A stretch of 64,000 bases of DNA from the NCBI GenBank assembly GCA_015847255.1, contig JADLZK010008245.1, positions 186,001 to 250,000 on the forward strand, in the 5' to 3' direction. Below the pieces are notes generated by a model. The model saw only the letters and a list, made by a program, of their open reading frames with translations. It was not told the origin of the DNA and ran no database searches. Shown piece after piece: positions 46,201 through 57,519 of this stretch. Source of the stretch: Hyparrhenia diplandra (taxonomy: Eukaryota > Streptophyta > Magnoliopsida > Poales > Poaceae). How positions within the stretch are numbered: position 1 is the first letter of the stretch; every line of letters begins with the position of its first letter. The position numbers and the translations under genes were made by a program.

Positions 46201-46224
46201 AAGTTCCTCTTGTAGGTCATCCAT
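40233..46224 (-). pseudogene. Chimeric gene: protein kinase + MSP/VAP domain + TOPLESS-type WD40
   Basis: Fifteen exons fit GT-AG borders. Kinase: 46224-46067 (MDDLQEELDALERILCG, RRIGEGGCGEVYK), 45956-45854 (IAVKKLKRD), 45789-45696 (YISNGSLDKHL), 45300-45081 (HMDLKPANILLGD, ITDFGVSRI), 44967-44844 (APEYIDTGVRSWKSDIYSLG), 43564-43361 (RPYIMDIVRELN). MSP: 43251-42753 (SSDDMLGIEPLELHF, ISCSIELTN, IVAPRSKCTTIV). WD40: 42214-42173, 41868-41761, 41622-41442, 41364-41235, 41158-41062, 40981-40796, 40704-40538, 40443-40233. The last ends in ALGLIDGGVFVLEPLESERK and KWGNPPAVENGS, the C-terminus of TOPLESS-related corepressors. MSP and WD40 exons meet in phase 0 (TSSQ then CRSIKL). The LisH/CTLH N-terminus of TOPLESS is absent. 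About eight one-base breaks occur, several in A runs. The catalytic loop is HMD, so it is a non-RD kinase. Confidence 0.75.
44095..44452. mobile_element. Degenerate Stowaway-like MITE in a kinase intron
   Basis: Left end ACTAACTCGGTCC and right end GAGGCAGAGGTAGTA resemble decayed CTCCCTC.GT / AC.GAGGGAG ends. The core has AAGTCAAACTATATTAG-type MITE sequence. Borders approximate. Confidence 0.35.
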
Positions 46225-46285
46225 CCTAAGTGAACAGCTGGTTTTCATAGTTAGGTAAATGAAAGTTAGTTAATCTTCTCCCTTA

Positions 46286-46335
46286 GGACTTGTTTGGTTG
46301 CACTCTAATGGATTTGAATGCAGCCAAACAAGCAC
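46286..46335. mobile_element. 50-base foldback mini-MITE
   Basis: GGACTTGTTTGGTTGCA and TGCAGCCAAACAAGCAC are inverted repeats separated by only 16 bases, flanked by TTA on both sides (46283-46285 and 46336-46338). An internally deleted Tourist-like element fits. Confidence 0.55.
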
Positions 46336-46339
46336 TTAA

Positions 46340-47253
46340 TAAGGACAGAACCCTATTCATATATATAGTATATGCATGCCACGAAAATTGGGACGGAAAT
46401 GGAATTGGGTTGTTTTTTATTGTAATAAAGCGTGATAATTCTATAAGGAAAACTACATGGAAGAAGTTGCAAAACTGTCAATACATTAGAGAGAGCATAT
46501 TCCTGGTTGTACCTTCTGTTGAGTTGCAGATTGTAGCCCCTCTAGCCCGGTGATCTACAAACTGGAAAACTAGTAATTATTAAGGAGGCAATCATGCGAC
46601 CAAATCCCGAATCAAACAAGAAGCAAGTTCTTACCACAATATAGTTGTACATGAAAAGCCAAAACAGAAACCACGAACATAGAATGGTAAATGAACTGGC
46701 TAGCACTAATTTGAATCACGGACACAAGAGAGCTTAGAGGATGAGGAATTGAGGATGCAGGTTCTCTAGAAAAACTTGCAGGACAAGATGTTGGAAAAAG
46801 ATTGAAAGGAAAACAAAAATACTGAAGATACACATGAACGCACCTGGTTAATTATGGAACGACCTGGGGGCGCAGGACATGGATTGGAACTAGATACACT
46901 CCATATGATTGAAGCTATACCAGATCTGAAGTCAGCACCTGTGATGGCATAAAGCACGCTGCATATGCATATTCTCAGTTCCCTTCTTCAGTCATATATA
47001 AGATTTTATATAAGCGCAGGAGGTCTTACTATTATGTGAAAAGAAACATAACAAGAGAAGGGGCAAATTGCAAGACTGCCACATTTTTTTTTTTTTGACC
47101 GACGAGTCCGGCAGTCTTGCCGGCCCCAGCTGGTGACTGGTTGAAATGGTTTTAAACTGATCTGATTAGCTTGCTGACAGTAATGGCTTCATGTGGTGGC
47201 TCGATGTGACTTTGATATTAGCATCTTTCACGCTCCTTTATTTGCATCTCCTG
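46340..47253. other. Intergenic between the chimeric gene and AHL copy 2
   Basis: No gene recognised. At ~47070-47120 GCAAGACTGCC and its reverse complement flank a 14-base T run. Confidence 0.4.
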
Positions 47254-49542
47254 TTAGTGTATACGAGTAAAGGCCCATGAGAGAGGCTCATGAGCACTAC
47301 CCGTCCCTTCCCCGACGACGCTGCAGCCGCCGCCCAGGCCAGCGACGGCAGGTGGCTGCTGCTGCTGCAGGTTCATCCTCCTCTGATGCTGCTTCAGACT
47401 GTTGGGCAGGAAGCTCCCTACGATCACCTGCCATGCCGAGTTTAATGTTAGAACCAACAAAACATATATAGCTCAGCATTTGCCATCAATCTGTGAACTG
47501 ATACGATACAGAATGCACTGAATTAACAAGGGATGAATATTTTGTGCTCTCATGTGTTCAGTGTGATGACAGCACCCAAAATTTGGTTCAGGTTTCAGTT
47601 ACAATTTACCTGTATAGGACTTGCAGCACGCAGCATCCCAGCCACTACACCGCCAACGACACGGCCGTCAGGGCCAGCAAGAGAGACACTGAGCCCGCCG
47701 GTTCTCTTACGTCCTTCCTCAGCCATTGTGAAGGAGCCCATCAATCGCAGAAGCTCAAAACGGCCCTGAAGACCAGAAACACATCAGTGCCCCTTAAATT
47801 GTACATGTGCACGACATCATTGTGATCCCAGGCTATAGCAATGAATCAACTTTGAGATGAAAGTGGTCACTTTCCATGTACATGGGTGTTGAAGATTTTC
47901 TGTGTATTGTTTGTTACAGTTAGAATCAGAACTTAAACAATTCTTCCTGGTGCCTGAAACAAATCAGACCAATAGTGGACATACGGGAGGCACAGATGGT
48001 GGAAGAGCCATAAAACAAAATTGAAGAGAAAGTGGAAGTCGAGCTTTTCACAATAGTCTCCCTGCTGGTGAATCTATGACAGTGTTTATCTGTTAATTCT
48101 TACTGCAATCAAGTCAAAACAATGTGACTTGCATCGCTAAATCTAGGGCGAATGAAAGATCCAATTAAGGTTGACATTTTGTCCACAATAAATAAATAAA
48201 TCATTGGAACCGAAGTCACTGCTTGATGTGCCTACAGAGTAGAAATAAACAACTCTAAAACAAACTACACTGAATTTGTCCAGAGGGGACTTCTTGGTCC
48301 CAATCTGAACAAGGAGAATGATAAGATACAGAGAGTAACACTCAACAGTGCACACATACCTCATAGGTGAAGGTGCTACCAGATGGATCCGGCTGCCTCA
48401 ATGTTACATTAGAGATTGTCCCATTGGCAGAGAGGATGCAGACCCGGCGTGGACCCTTCTGAGAAAACGACATTATGCGCGCCACCACATCCTACCAACG
48501 AATTGGACAAGAAGCTCATCAGTGGTACCGTTAAGATAGACAAGCACTGGACATTAGTCAAGCAATGCCAAACTAGCCGCCGTCTGCAGAGAAGCATGAC
48601 GCTGCCGATGATGATGGAACACATGTCTTACCTCCCCAGTACCCACGATGATCACATGAGGTGTGAAGCTCCCTCCGGCTGACATGGCGTACCATTCCCC
48701 TTTTGCATTGGATGAACATCATTCAGACAGCGAAATGAACAGTTTTTTAAGTAACTTAGCTACTCAATCAATGATGAAAGAGACCAATCACGGCTCATCG
48801 GTAAGAAATTTAAGGATTAGGTCGATTAGGTAATCCACCCAGGAAAAATCTGAGAGAGAATGCGCGCACAGAATTGGTACAAAAAGGGGGATAAAAACAT
48901 GATAATCGCATTAACAGTTATATTAACACAAAAGATGAATGCGACGGACAGAAGAACTGAGGTAACAGGTAACGGATGTTTGACTTGCAACCCTCTTCAG
49001 TGTGAAAACTGAAAAGCACATACACATCACCCCAACTGGACCCCATCCCCATCCAAGCAATGTAACAGAAATCAACAAGGGGAGCAAACATTGCAAGAAA
49101 CCACAACTCAAAAATGAAATTTTTGAGCTGCTGAAGAAGAAAATGAGGACGCTTTGCATTTGAGGGGGGAATACTGACTGACCTAGGGTGGCTAGGATCT
49201 GGCGCCTCCCGGAACCGCGCGGCCGGCCCCGGCGGCGTCCGGAGCTCAGGTTGGCGTGCTCCGTCTGCGCGGCGGTCTGGACGCCGTTGCTCCCGGCGGC
49301 CTCGCTCGGCTTGTCCCCACTTCCCAGACTCCAGGCTAGTGGAACTGGGTGGCATCCCCACCATGGCCGCCAGCCGCAGCTGGTGGCGGGGATGGAGTGG
49401 GGGACGTCGACGGCGAGGACGGAGAGAAGTGGTACACCTTGGCTGCTTCTTGCGCCTCTGTCATGGAGATTTCTGCTCCGAACAGACCGTGGCCGGATTC
49501 ATGGTGGCCACCTGCCACTGCAATGCCCTCCCTTCCCCCCAT
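47254..49542 (-). pseudogene. AHL: AHL (AT-hook/PPC) gene, copy 2, frameshifted and 3'-truncated
   Basis: Five exons parallel copy 1: 49542-49183, 48699-48632, 48491-48360, 47765-47610 and 47460-47254. Exon 1 opens MGGREGIAVAGGHHESG and carries the AT-hook. It has lost one base near 49347 (GCCACCC against GCCAATCC in copy 1), so the frame ends before the AT-hook unless this is a consensus error. Exon 1 is 360 bases where 361 would keep phase. The PPC exons are intact (with ARIMSFSQKGPRRVCILSAN). Duplication homology ends inside the last exon at 47344; the tail is replaced by unrelated sequence (AGLGGGCSVVGEGTGSAHEP) ending at 47254. It therefore lacks the conserved AHL C-terminus seen at copy 1. 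Confidence 0.85.
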
Positions 49543-51425
49543 GCTGAATTCGAAGAAGGGCTCTTCTTGGTTGGAACCTGCTTGCTGGGGAGTAAAAATT
49601 TCTTGGTCTTGGCAGAGGAAGGCGGACAGAACAGACACCAGTTGTTATACCAATGTCATCAAAGGAAAGGATTTTTTGAATTAGAGGAAAATGACAGAGA
49701 AAGAAAAGAGTGGGAGGGAGAGAGATTTTTGATTTTGGGGGCGGAAACGGCACAAGAATGGGATGGCGGGGGTTTCCTGCTGCTCTGACCCTCTCTCCTT
49801 TGACCAACTATCTGATTGGTTGGACTGGAAAAGTGTACTAGAGTCCAACGGAACTTTCATTTTCTATTGAACAGTAAAGTAGCGAATGAAGACAACAATA
49901 TCTACAGAAAATGGATAAGATAAATAAGAAGAATAGTTTAAAGAATTGTAGTGCTTAATTTCATTTTCAGTAAAAAGGAAATACACATTCTTGGAGTACT
50001 GTAGCTCATATTTGAATGCTGCTTATATCTTTAAATTTTGCCTCTTGTTAAAATAGGTGCAGCAGTTGAGAGAAAATCAATCACATTGGGGTTTGTTCCA
50101 TACAGTTCATTACTGCTCACTGCCTCACTCCATCTCCAGTCTCCACTGACATTATGACATCACTATGCCTACACTGCACAACTTTGATTATCACAGATCT
50201 TACGGTTAGATTCCGAAAACAATGATAACATATACAGGATTAAATCTATTGCTTTTGTGGACAACAGAGATTAAATTTAAAAGTTAGCGTCCATTTTAAA
50301 CTGACATTTTTTTTCATGAGTTTAGTACTATGAATACTACTAATGCCCGTTAGTTTATCATCTTTCTATGCAGCTTTCACAATGTGCCTCTTCTTTTGAA
50401 TATTCAAAATCACATAAAAAAGATCTTTCTTATTTTGTCCTTTTTTTTCCAGTCTGAAGACAGAGTTTAAAGAACTCAGGGAAAATGCCCTTTTTTTCAA
50501 GAGGAACACGGGGAAATACCTGTGCGGTAAAATTATCGCAAGCACGCGCACCAAAAAATTGCAGGACCTGTTTTACTGGGCCATCTTGCCCTGCACACTT
50601 CACAACTGTCCATCTGAGAAGATAAGATTGAAGCTGGGGGGCCTTTTTGGGAAATCAGTAGCTGGGTTAATTCAAAGAGGAAATAAAAAATACAGTCAAA
50701 TCCATGACGTCCTACAGCTGTAAAAAGTAAAAGCATGAAATCCTCACCATAAAACTATGAATGGCTGAATAAACAAGGCTACTGATAAGAGTATGCATCC
50801 TAGTTCTATAGCAAGAACTTCACTTTGTTATTAGTATCAAAAACAAAAAAAAAATGCACAAGAAGATGCAGACAAAGGCTCAGGGCTGGGGGCTCTTATC
50901 TCAAACATAAGAAAAAGAAGAGTGTGGTATGAATAGAAAATTTACACAAGTAAATAGGGAAGAAAATTAAGGCCTCGTTTAGATGGCAAAATATTTGTCA
51001 AAAAAACTTTGTTATAACTCATATAGCATTCTGTAGCACTTTCATTTGTATTTGGTAAACATTGTCCAATCATGGACTAACTAGGCTCAAAAAAAGATTT
51101 GTCTCATGATTTACAACAAAGCTGTGTAAGTAGTTTTTTTTACCTACATTTACCGCTCGAACATATGTCTTTTTGGTGTATTTAATGTGATGCGATGAAA
51201 ATAGAGTCTAAAAATTTGAAAAATTTTAGCAAAACTTTAGCCATCTAAACAAGGCCAAGTTAAACATAAGTTTAACGCAATATACGTAACAACAATGCAA
51301 AAACGAAGGTGTACAGGAACAACAGCTAATGTAGTAGAGCACGAGACAGAGAGTATCACTGTCCCTTGCCTTGGAAACATCAAAGCTCAGTGGGCACAGC
51401 TGGATAGGTCTGCAGAAGTTAACTC
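47344..51425. repeat. Segmental duplication, copy 2
   Basis: Same orientation as 28241-32531, ~19 kb away. The left break is in the AHL last exon; the right break coincides with the start of a MITE at ~51427. It carries the 50971-51256 MITE that copy 1 lacks. Confidence 0.92.
50971..51256. mobile_element. Tourist-like MITE, absent from the paralogue
   Basis: Ends GGCCTCGTTTAGATGGC and GCCATCTAAACAAGGCC are inverted repeats. Copy 1 at ~32355-32362 reads GATTAAGTTAAAC, the uninterrupted site. The flanks share AA only, so the target duplication is short or decayed. Confidence 0.88.
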
Positions 51426-51426
51426 T

Positions 51427-51665
51427 GGGGGGGCGTTCGGTTGCCATGCAACCCGAAACAATTGGGTTGGGCTACTGTAGCACATTTTGTTTGTATTTGG
51501 TAATTATTGTCCCAACATGCATTAACTAAGTTCAAAAGATTCGTCTCTCACTTTTCAGCTAAAGCGTGCAATTAGTTTTGTTATTTACCTATGTTTAGTG
51601 ATCCATTTATGCGTTAAAAGATTCGATGTGGCCGGATGCTTGTAGCACTTTTTGGGTTTGCTTTT
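51427..51665. mobile_element. MITE relative at the duplication breakpoint
   Basis: Begins GGGCGTTCGGTTGCC and shares GGGCTACTGTAGCAC, TTCGTCTCTCACTTTTCAGC and AAAGATTCGATG with the element at 36495. The right end is not clear. Confidence 0.5.
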
Positions 51666-51725
51666 TTGCCTTTGCACGGCAATTTGGAGCAAATTTCCGC
51701 GGCATCCGTTGCAAAGGTGCAAGAT

Positions 51726-53035
51726 GTGTGAGGGGGACCTAAATATTGGGCGAGACATTCTCCCAAACTATGAGAATCTGCCCGGCCTACCAAGGCCCGT
51801 AAAAACCTAGCTTTGCTATCATCCCATCCGGAGGGACGGGACGACGGACGATGGACCGAGGCCATTGGCCCACGGCGCTCACATGACGACGAATCGGCCC
51901 ACGGACGGCCCACAAGGCGGCCCAAATGGAGTCATCACGCAAAAGAGCTTGTACGCTCACGAAGGACAAGGTCAAGGACCTCTACAAAACAACGAACCAT
52001 GGCGTTCCACGTCGGCTAGCGGGCTAGATCATGGCTCGGACTCGACCACACATCTCCGTTTCGTCCGAGGCTGGCCTAGCTCACCGACCCGGGAGAAATC
52101 TCGCTTCGTCAGGGTGGCCTGGCTCACCACCCTCGGGCGCAAAAACTCCGCCTCGCCCGGGGAGACCGGCTCTCCATCCTCGGGTGGGGCGGCCCAGCTA
52201 GCCGTCTGAGGTCGCCGAGCCCTCGGGCGTGGGAGGTTCGTCCGGAGGAAGGAAACCGCCGCATTCAATGCGATTACCGCGCGGGCGAGGCACCCGGTGC
52301 CATCGATTACGCTTGATCAAATCGAGCGCGAATCGTCTCTCCCCAACCCGGCGATGGGACACAAAAGCGAACCCGAGAACATGCTCGCCACCCGACCACG
52401 GGAAACCGAGGATGACTTTGTTTATTTCCCGAGCACCGTCAAAAGCGCCCGCGTTGGGCGACCCCTCGGGCACCGGCCACGCATAGCCGGCGACCTCTGG
52501 GACCGGCCCTCGCCATGCGGATTGTGAGGGCGCCTCCGCGGGACCCTCGGGGCCGCGCCCGAGGGCGACACGTCCACCATCGGATCGGACGCGTGTCTTC
52601 GTCCAAGCAACATCAAGCCGGCCAATCCTCGGCGGCGCGTATACAACCGGTGCGGCCTCGGGACTTAGCCACCTAGGCGTCCACTGTATAAACATTATCT
52701 CTCTCCTTCTCCTATAAAGGGGAGTAATGCCTCATTATAGAGGGATTCGATCTTTTCGACTCAACTCCGGTTCACACGGAGGAAGCCGCACACCACCACC
52801 ACCATAACCACGATCGTGGGGCTTGAGACCAGCGTCTCTCCCATGACGCTGTAACCCCCTCACTGCGGGCTCACCTTTGGAGCGAGTAACCTGAGCGGGA
52901 CACACCCCATTTGGGCGTAGGGCCCCGTTGGCTGAACCAGGGATAAACCATTTGCGTCCGTGTCCATCTTGCGCTACGCCATTGAGGAGGGCACCGCGGC
53001 TTATAAATTCTTTATTACCGGCACCGGGGAGGCAC
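51726..53035 (+). repeat. Probable 5' LTR
   Basis: GC-rich region containing a TATA box and a transcription-leader-like stretch (GAGACCAGCGTCTC, CTGTAACCCC). It ends shortly before the TTGGCGCGCC primer-binding-type sequence at ~53070. Borders are approximate because no second LTR is available for comparison. Confidence 0.4.
52713..52718 (+). promoter_or_regulatory. TATA box of the gypsy LTR
   Basis: TATAAA in CTCCTATAAAGGGGAG, typical spacing before the R region. Confidence 0.55.
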
Positions 53036-53067
53036 CGTTCCGTTCCTGAAGCGCCCGGCGGTTGGCG

Positions 53068-53092
53068 CGCCGCGGGGGGCGCCGTGTGCAAT
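53068..53092 (+). other. Candidate primer-binding region
   Basis: GGTTGGCGCGCCGCGGGGGG followed by CGCC. Grass Tat-type elements often carry a TTGGCGCGCC-type sequence just after the 5' LTR. Not tested against a tRNA end. Confidence 0.35.
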
Positions 53093-53611
53093 CTGCATCT
53101 CCATCGGCCCTCAATGGCGTTTTCGCCGCCGTTTCCACCACGCTCGCCGGAGCACTAGCTCCGCGTGGAACACTGCTTGTTCTTTGGAGGCGGCATTTGT
53201 GGCGCTCGGCCACAACTACGAGATGACCCTTCTAAAGCGTCTTTGGTAGAAGGGAGGGCAGCTCGCCACAGCGGCAAGCCCATCATCACGGCTGCAGCGC
53301 CAAGGCGGGCAAAGCGGACCCATCGTAGCGCAAAGGCACGTCAAACAGCGGATTTCGAATCCGTCGACGTATCCGGCGCCGACTCGCGAAGAAGGGCTCC
53401 CGGAACCCTAGGCCGGGAAATACCTTACCCGCCACCCGCCGCCCTCGTGGCGGGGTACCCCCGAAACCTAATCGTCGGAACGCCTCCGTTCGGACATCAC
53501 GGAGGGAGTCGGTGAATCGTCGCCCGGCGTGAAACCTCGGTCGAAGCCTTCGCCGGGGAGGCGCGAAAGCCCGGACCACCCGTCGTTCCACTTGAGGGCG
53601 AAGGTATACTA

Positions 53612-53750
53612 TAGGTAGGTGGTGCAAATGCACCACCCAAATTTTGAAAAAATAGTAGTTTTGCTTTAAATTTCACCATATATGCACCATCTCTAATACA
53701 AACATATGCACCCACAAGGCATGTGCACCACCCTTCAATTTTCTCTGGCC
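53612..53750 (+). mobile_element. AT-rich insertion in the gypsy element
   Basis: Starts near GGTAGGTGGTGCAAATGCAC and ends near TGTGCACCACCCTTCAATTT. Base composition is sharply AT-rich against GC-rich flanks. The two ends carry inverted GGTGGTGCA/TGCACCACC motifs. Resembles a common plant repeat end; family not certain. Confidence 0.4.
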
Positions 53751-55009
53751 GCCCCTTTGGTTCCGGGGCGTTATCCCTTGGACATTCACTCGGAGGAGCG
53801 CATCCTCCACGGGATGCGGGACGACCCCGCTACCACCCCCCTAAGGGTTCAATCGGGGCTGGTCGGGGGGCTGAGGACTCGCTCTACCGTCCGAGGGAAA
53901 ATCGAGGCCTCCTCCCGGGCGTTCGAGGGCGCACCGTGCAGACGATGAGGCAGTACTATGACCCCACGCGGGAATGCTTCAATGTCGGAGTCCCGCCACG
54001 GGATGGCCGGTTCCGCGGCGTCTCCGGCGAAGGCGGCGCGGACGTACCGCCACGGCGAGCTCAGCGCGCGCGGCGGCTTCCGCCCGGTCCATCCGGTAAG
54101 CGGCGCCGGCACTGCCGGCCAAACGCGCCCGGCCTCACGAGACTTGCGGGAGCAGTCGGGGCGGAATCTGCGCGACTCTCCGGCGGCCCAGGCAAAACAT
54201 CCGGCGGGGAGCAAGCTCGGCGCTTGAGCAAGCAGGGGCACCTCAAGCTCACAATGGCGCGGGACCGCGGCGGACCGGCGCGGAGTGCCTCCAATCCCCC
54301 GGCATAGCGGCCGTTCAAGCGAGCCGGCCTCAGCGTGGCGGCGGCCGCCATGTTGGTGCGAGCAATGCGGGAGCCCTCCACTACGAGGGTAGGGGCGCAT
54401 ACGGGGAAGGCCTCCGTCAGCTCCTTGACAAGGCGGCGGTGCAACGGGCGGAGAGTTCCGCTTCCCGGGATCGGGGCGGTGACGTCACGCGGAAGGCGAG
54501 TCCCGGGGCGGGGTCGGCGGGGCTCCGAATCCACCGGATCGAAACCCCGAGGAGGCGGCAAGGGCGGTCGGGGAGCGCCTCGGCGACAACCGTTGCAACC
54601 CGCCCGGTCGGGAGCATGAAGACCCGCCGCGGCCGCCGGGCGCCCACGACCTCGGGGGCGAGATCGAGCGGCGGCGGGCTCGCCACGAGGTGGCTCGCCT
54701 CGGGGACGACAAGCGGGGGCGAAAACGCCTGAGCGAGGTCGAGGGGAGGAGGGTACTCCCCACGATCGCCGGGCCTCGGGCCTTCACGAGGGGACATCGG
54801 GAGGGCACCACTCCTGCGGCGTTTCGGGCCCCCGAGCCATCTCGAGAAGTACACAGGGAGGACCCGTCCCAGGTATGGCTGGACGACTATCGGCTGGCAT
54901 GCCGGGTTCGCGAGGGCACACGATGACAAAGTGATGTCGGAAATTTGCCTGTACCTCTCGAAGTGCGCGAGCTTGGCTGGAACACCTTCCACCCAACCTC
55001 ATATCAAAG

Positions 55010-55830
55010 CGGGCGGACTTGGTGAGAACCTTCGCGGTAACTTCAGGGGCACATACCTACGCCCGGGTAACTCGTGGGATCTCGAAGCTGCCGACAAAGT
55101 CCGATGAATCCTGTGGCGACTACATCGGGCGCTTCTCCAAGCGGCGGACCGAGCTCCCTAATGTGACGGTTTCGGACGTCATCGGGGCCTTCTTGGCCGG
55201 CACCACTTGCCGAGACCTCGTGAAGAAGGTGGGGGCGCCGAACTCCCACCGAGCAAACGAAGCTGATGGACATCGCCACCAAGTTCGCCAACGGTGAGGA
55301 GGGCAGGGGGCTCTGTTCAATCGGGGGCTACGGCAATGGAAGGCGCAAGGAAGAGGAGCCCGAGGGTTCGCAACCTCGGGAGGGCAAGAAGAAAAAGAAG
55401 AAAGATAAGGGCCGCAAGGGCAAAGGGCCACGCCGCCCAAGCGGACGATGAAGACATGGTAGGCGGTCGATCGCAAGGGGCCCCAGGCCCGTCTGAGAAA
55501 CCAGCCGATGACATGCTCAAGAGGCCATGCGAACCATAGCTACCGGTCAAGCATACCCTCGGGGAGTGCAAGAGGAATACGCCAACATTTCGCCAAGCTC
55601 AAGGCCATCCCGAGGGTCAAGAAGAAGAGGCTCCCGAGGGGTGGCGCCAAGGGCAACGAGGAGTTCGAAGGTGAATAACTGCTTCATGATCTTCGGCGGC
55701 GGCACCAACAACATGTCCGTGCGGCAGCGCAAGAAGGAGCGTCGGGAGGTCTATGCCGCGGGCGGCAACCCCGAAGCTGCGCAAGTGGTCGGACGAGGCC
55801 ATCACCTTCGACCCGGTCGGATCACCTGAC
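55010..55830 (+). pseudogene. gag region of the gypsy element
   Basis: Broken frames show CGDYIGRFSKRRTELPNVT, DVIGAFLAGTTCRDLVKK, a Lys-rich linker (KKKKKKDKGRKGKG), and NNCFMIFGGGTNNMSVRQRK. These are capsid and spacer pieces of grass gypsy gag. Confidence 0.7.
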
Positions 55831-55834
55831 ACAT

Positions 55835-56170
55835 CCCCGAACCCGGGGCTTATCCACTGGTGGTGGATCCCATCATCGCCAACTTTCGGCTCACCAAAGT
55901 CCTTATGGACGGAGGGAGCGACCTCAACCTCATCTATGAAGAAACCCTCGACCTCCTCGAGGTAGACAAGTCAAGATCCGCCACGGAGGGCCGGCATTCA
56001 ATAGGCGTCGTCCCAGGCAAGCAGCTAAAGCCCCTCGGGCAGATCGACTTACGGTTTGCCCGGTGACCCCTCGAACTTCAGGCAAGAGACTCTCACATTT
56101 GAGATCCTTGGGGTCCGCGGTACTTACCACGCACTCCTCGGGCGGCCCTGCTACGCGGGTTCATGGCTGT
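55835..56170 (+). pseudogene. Aspartic protease region
   Basis: VDPIIANFRLTKVLMDGGSD and LNLIYEETLDLLEVDKS carry the active-site block in the LMDGGS form seen in this group. They are followed by VVPGKQLKPLGQIDL and RGTYHALLGRPCYA. Confidence 0.75.
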
Positions 56171-56589
56171 CCCGAACTACCACGTACCTCAAGCTCAAGA
56201 TGCGGGGCCGAAGGGTGTCATCACGACCGGCCCCTCACACCATCATGCATACGAGTGCGGCGTGGAGGCGTGGGTATGCGAGGCACTCGCCATTGCCGAG
56301 GCACTCATCGCCGTCGAAGAGAAGCTTTGACGAAATCACGATCGAGCATGAGGCCAAGCGCCCATGCTGGGAGCTTCGAGCCATCCTCGGGCACCAAGAA
56401 GATCCCCTTTCGATCCCAAGAACCCGAAGGAGAAGGCTGGCGACCATCGGCTCGGACTGGATCCGAAATAGGAAGCCGTGCTCGTCGACTTCCTCGCGCG
56501 AATGCCAAGGCGTTTGCGTGGGGACCCTCGGACATGCTTGGGCATACCGAGGGATGTCGCCGAGCACTCCTAGCTATCCGGCCGGGCTC

Positions 56590-57480
56590 AAAGCCGGTCA
56601 TGCGGCGCTTGCGCCGTTTGATGGCCAAGCGGAAGATCATCGGCGGAGATCCACAAAAAGCTCTTGGAGGCGGATTCATAAAGAAGTATTCCACCCAGAG
56701 TGGTTAGCTAATCTGTGTTAGTAGAGAAAAAGAATGGGAAATGGCGGATGTGTGTGGACTACACTAGTCTCAACAAAGCATGTCCGAAAGTTCCCTTCCC
56801 TTTGCCTCGAATCGACCAAATTGTCGACTCCACTGCGGGATGTGAAGCGTTGTCCTTTCTTGGCCAGCGTATTCCGTTATCACGGATCAAAATGAAAGAG
56901 TCGGAGCCCTCGCGACCTCGTTCATAACACCCTTCGGGATGTATTGCTACCTCACCATGCCCTTGGGCTGAGGAACGCTGAAGGGCAACATACCCGGCGG
57001 TGCATGCAAATCATCTTGGGGAACTCATCGGAAGGATCGTGGAGGCCTACGTCGGCGACATAGTGGTCAAATCCAAGAAAGCGTCGGACCTCGTGGGCGA
57101 CCTCGGGAAAACAACCGAGTGCCTAAACAAGAAGGAGTCAAGCTCAACCCGAAAAATGCGTATTCGGGGTCCCCAGAGGGATCTTTCTTTGGGTTTTATC
57201 GTCTCTCAACGAGGCATCGAAGCAAACCCGACCAAGGTTGGCCTGTCGCCAAGATGGGTCGATCCGAGATCTCAAGGGAGTACAGAAGGTCATGGGCTGC
57301 TGGCTTCATTAAGCAGGTTCATCTCACGCCTCGGGGAGAAGGGCTGCCCCTTTCTCGGCTCTGCGCAAAGTCCGAGCACTTTGCACGGACCCCGAGGGCC
57401 GAAGAGGCCCTCGGCAACCTCAAGCTCTAACAAACCCACCGGTCCTAGTACCGCCAAACCCGGAGAAACCCTGCTCTTAT
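56590..57480 (+). pseudogene. Reverse transcriptase region, catalytic box altered
   Basis: LVEKKNGKWRMCVDYTSLNK, ACPKVPFPLPRIDQIVDST, IKMKES, MPLG and GFIVSQRGIEANPTKV are RT blocks in several frames. The catalytic motif reads EAYVGDIVVKS at ~57040-57075, where the family has YVDD. The second Asp pair is therefore broken and the enzyme would be dead even with a restored frame. Confidence 0.8.
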
Positions 57481-57519
57481 ACGTCACGGCCACTACCCGG
57501 GGTAGTCGGCGCGGTGGTC

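Noticed and set aside
47060..47125. Inverted GCAAGACTGCC motifs around a T run as a terminator or attachment site
   Set aside because: This is plant intergenic DNA, where factor-independent terminators do not apply, and no element ends match it.
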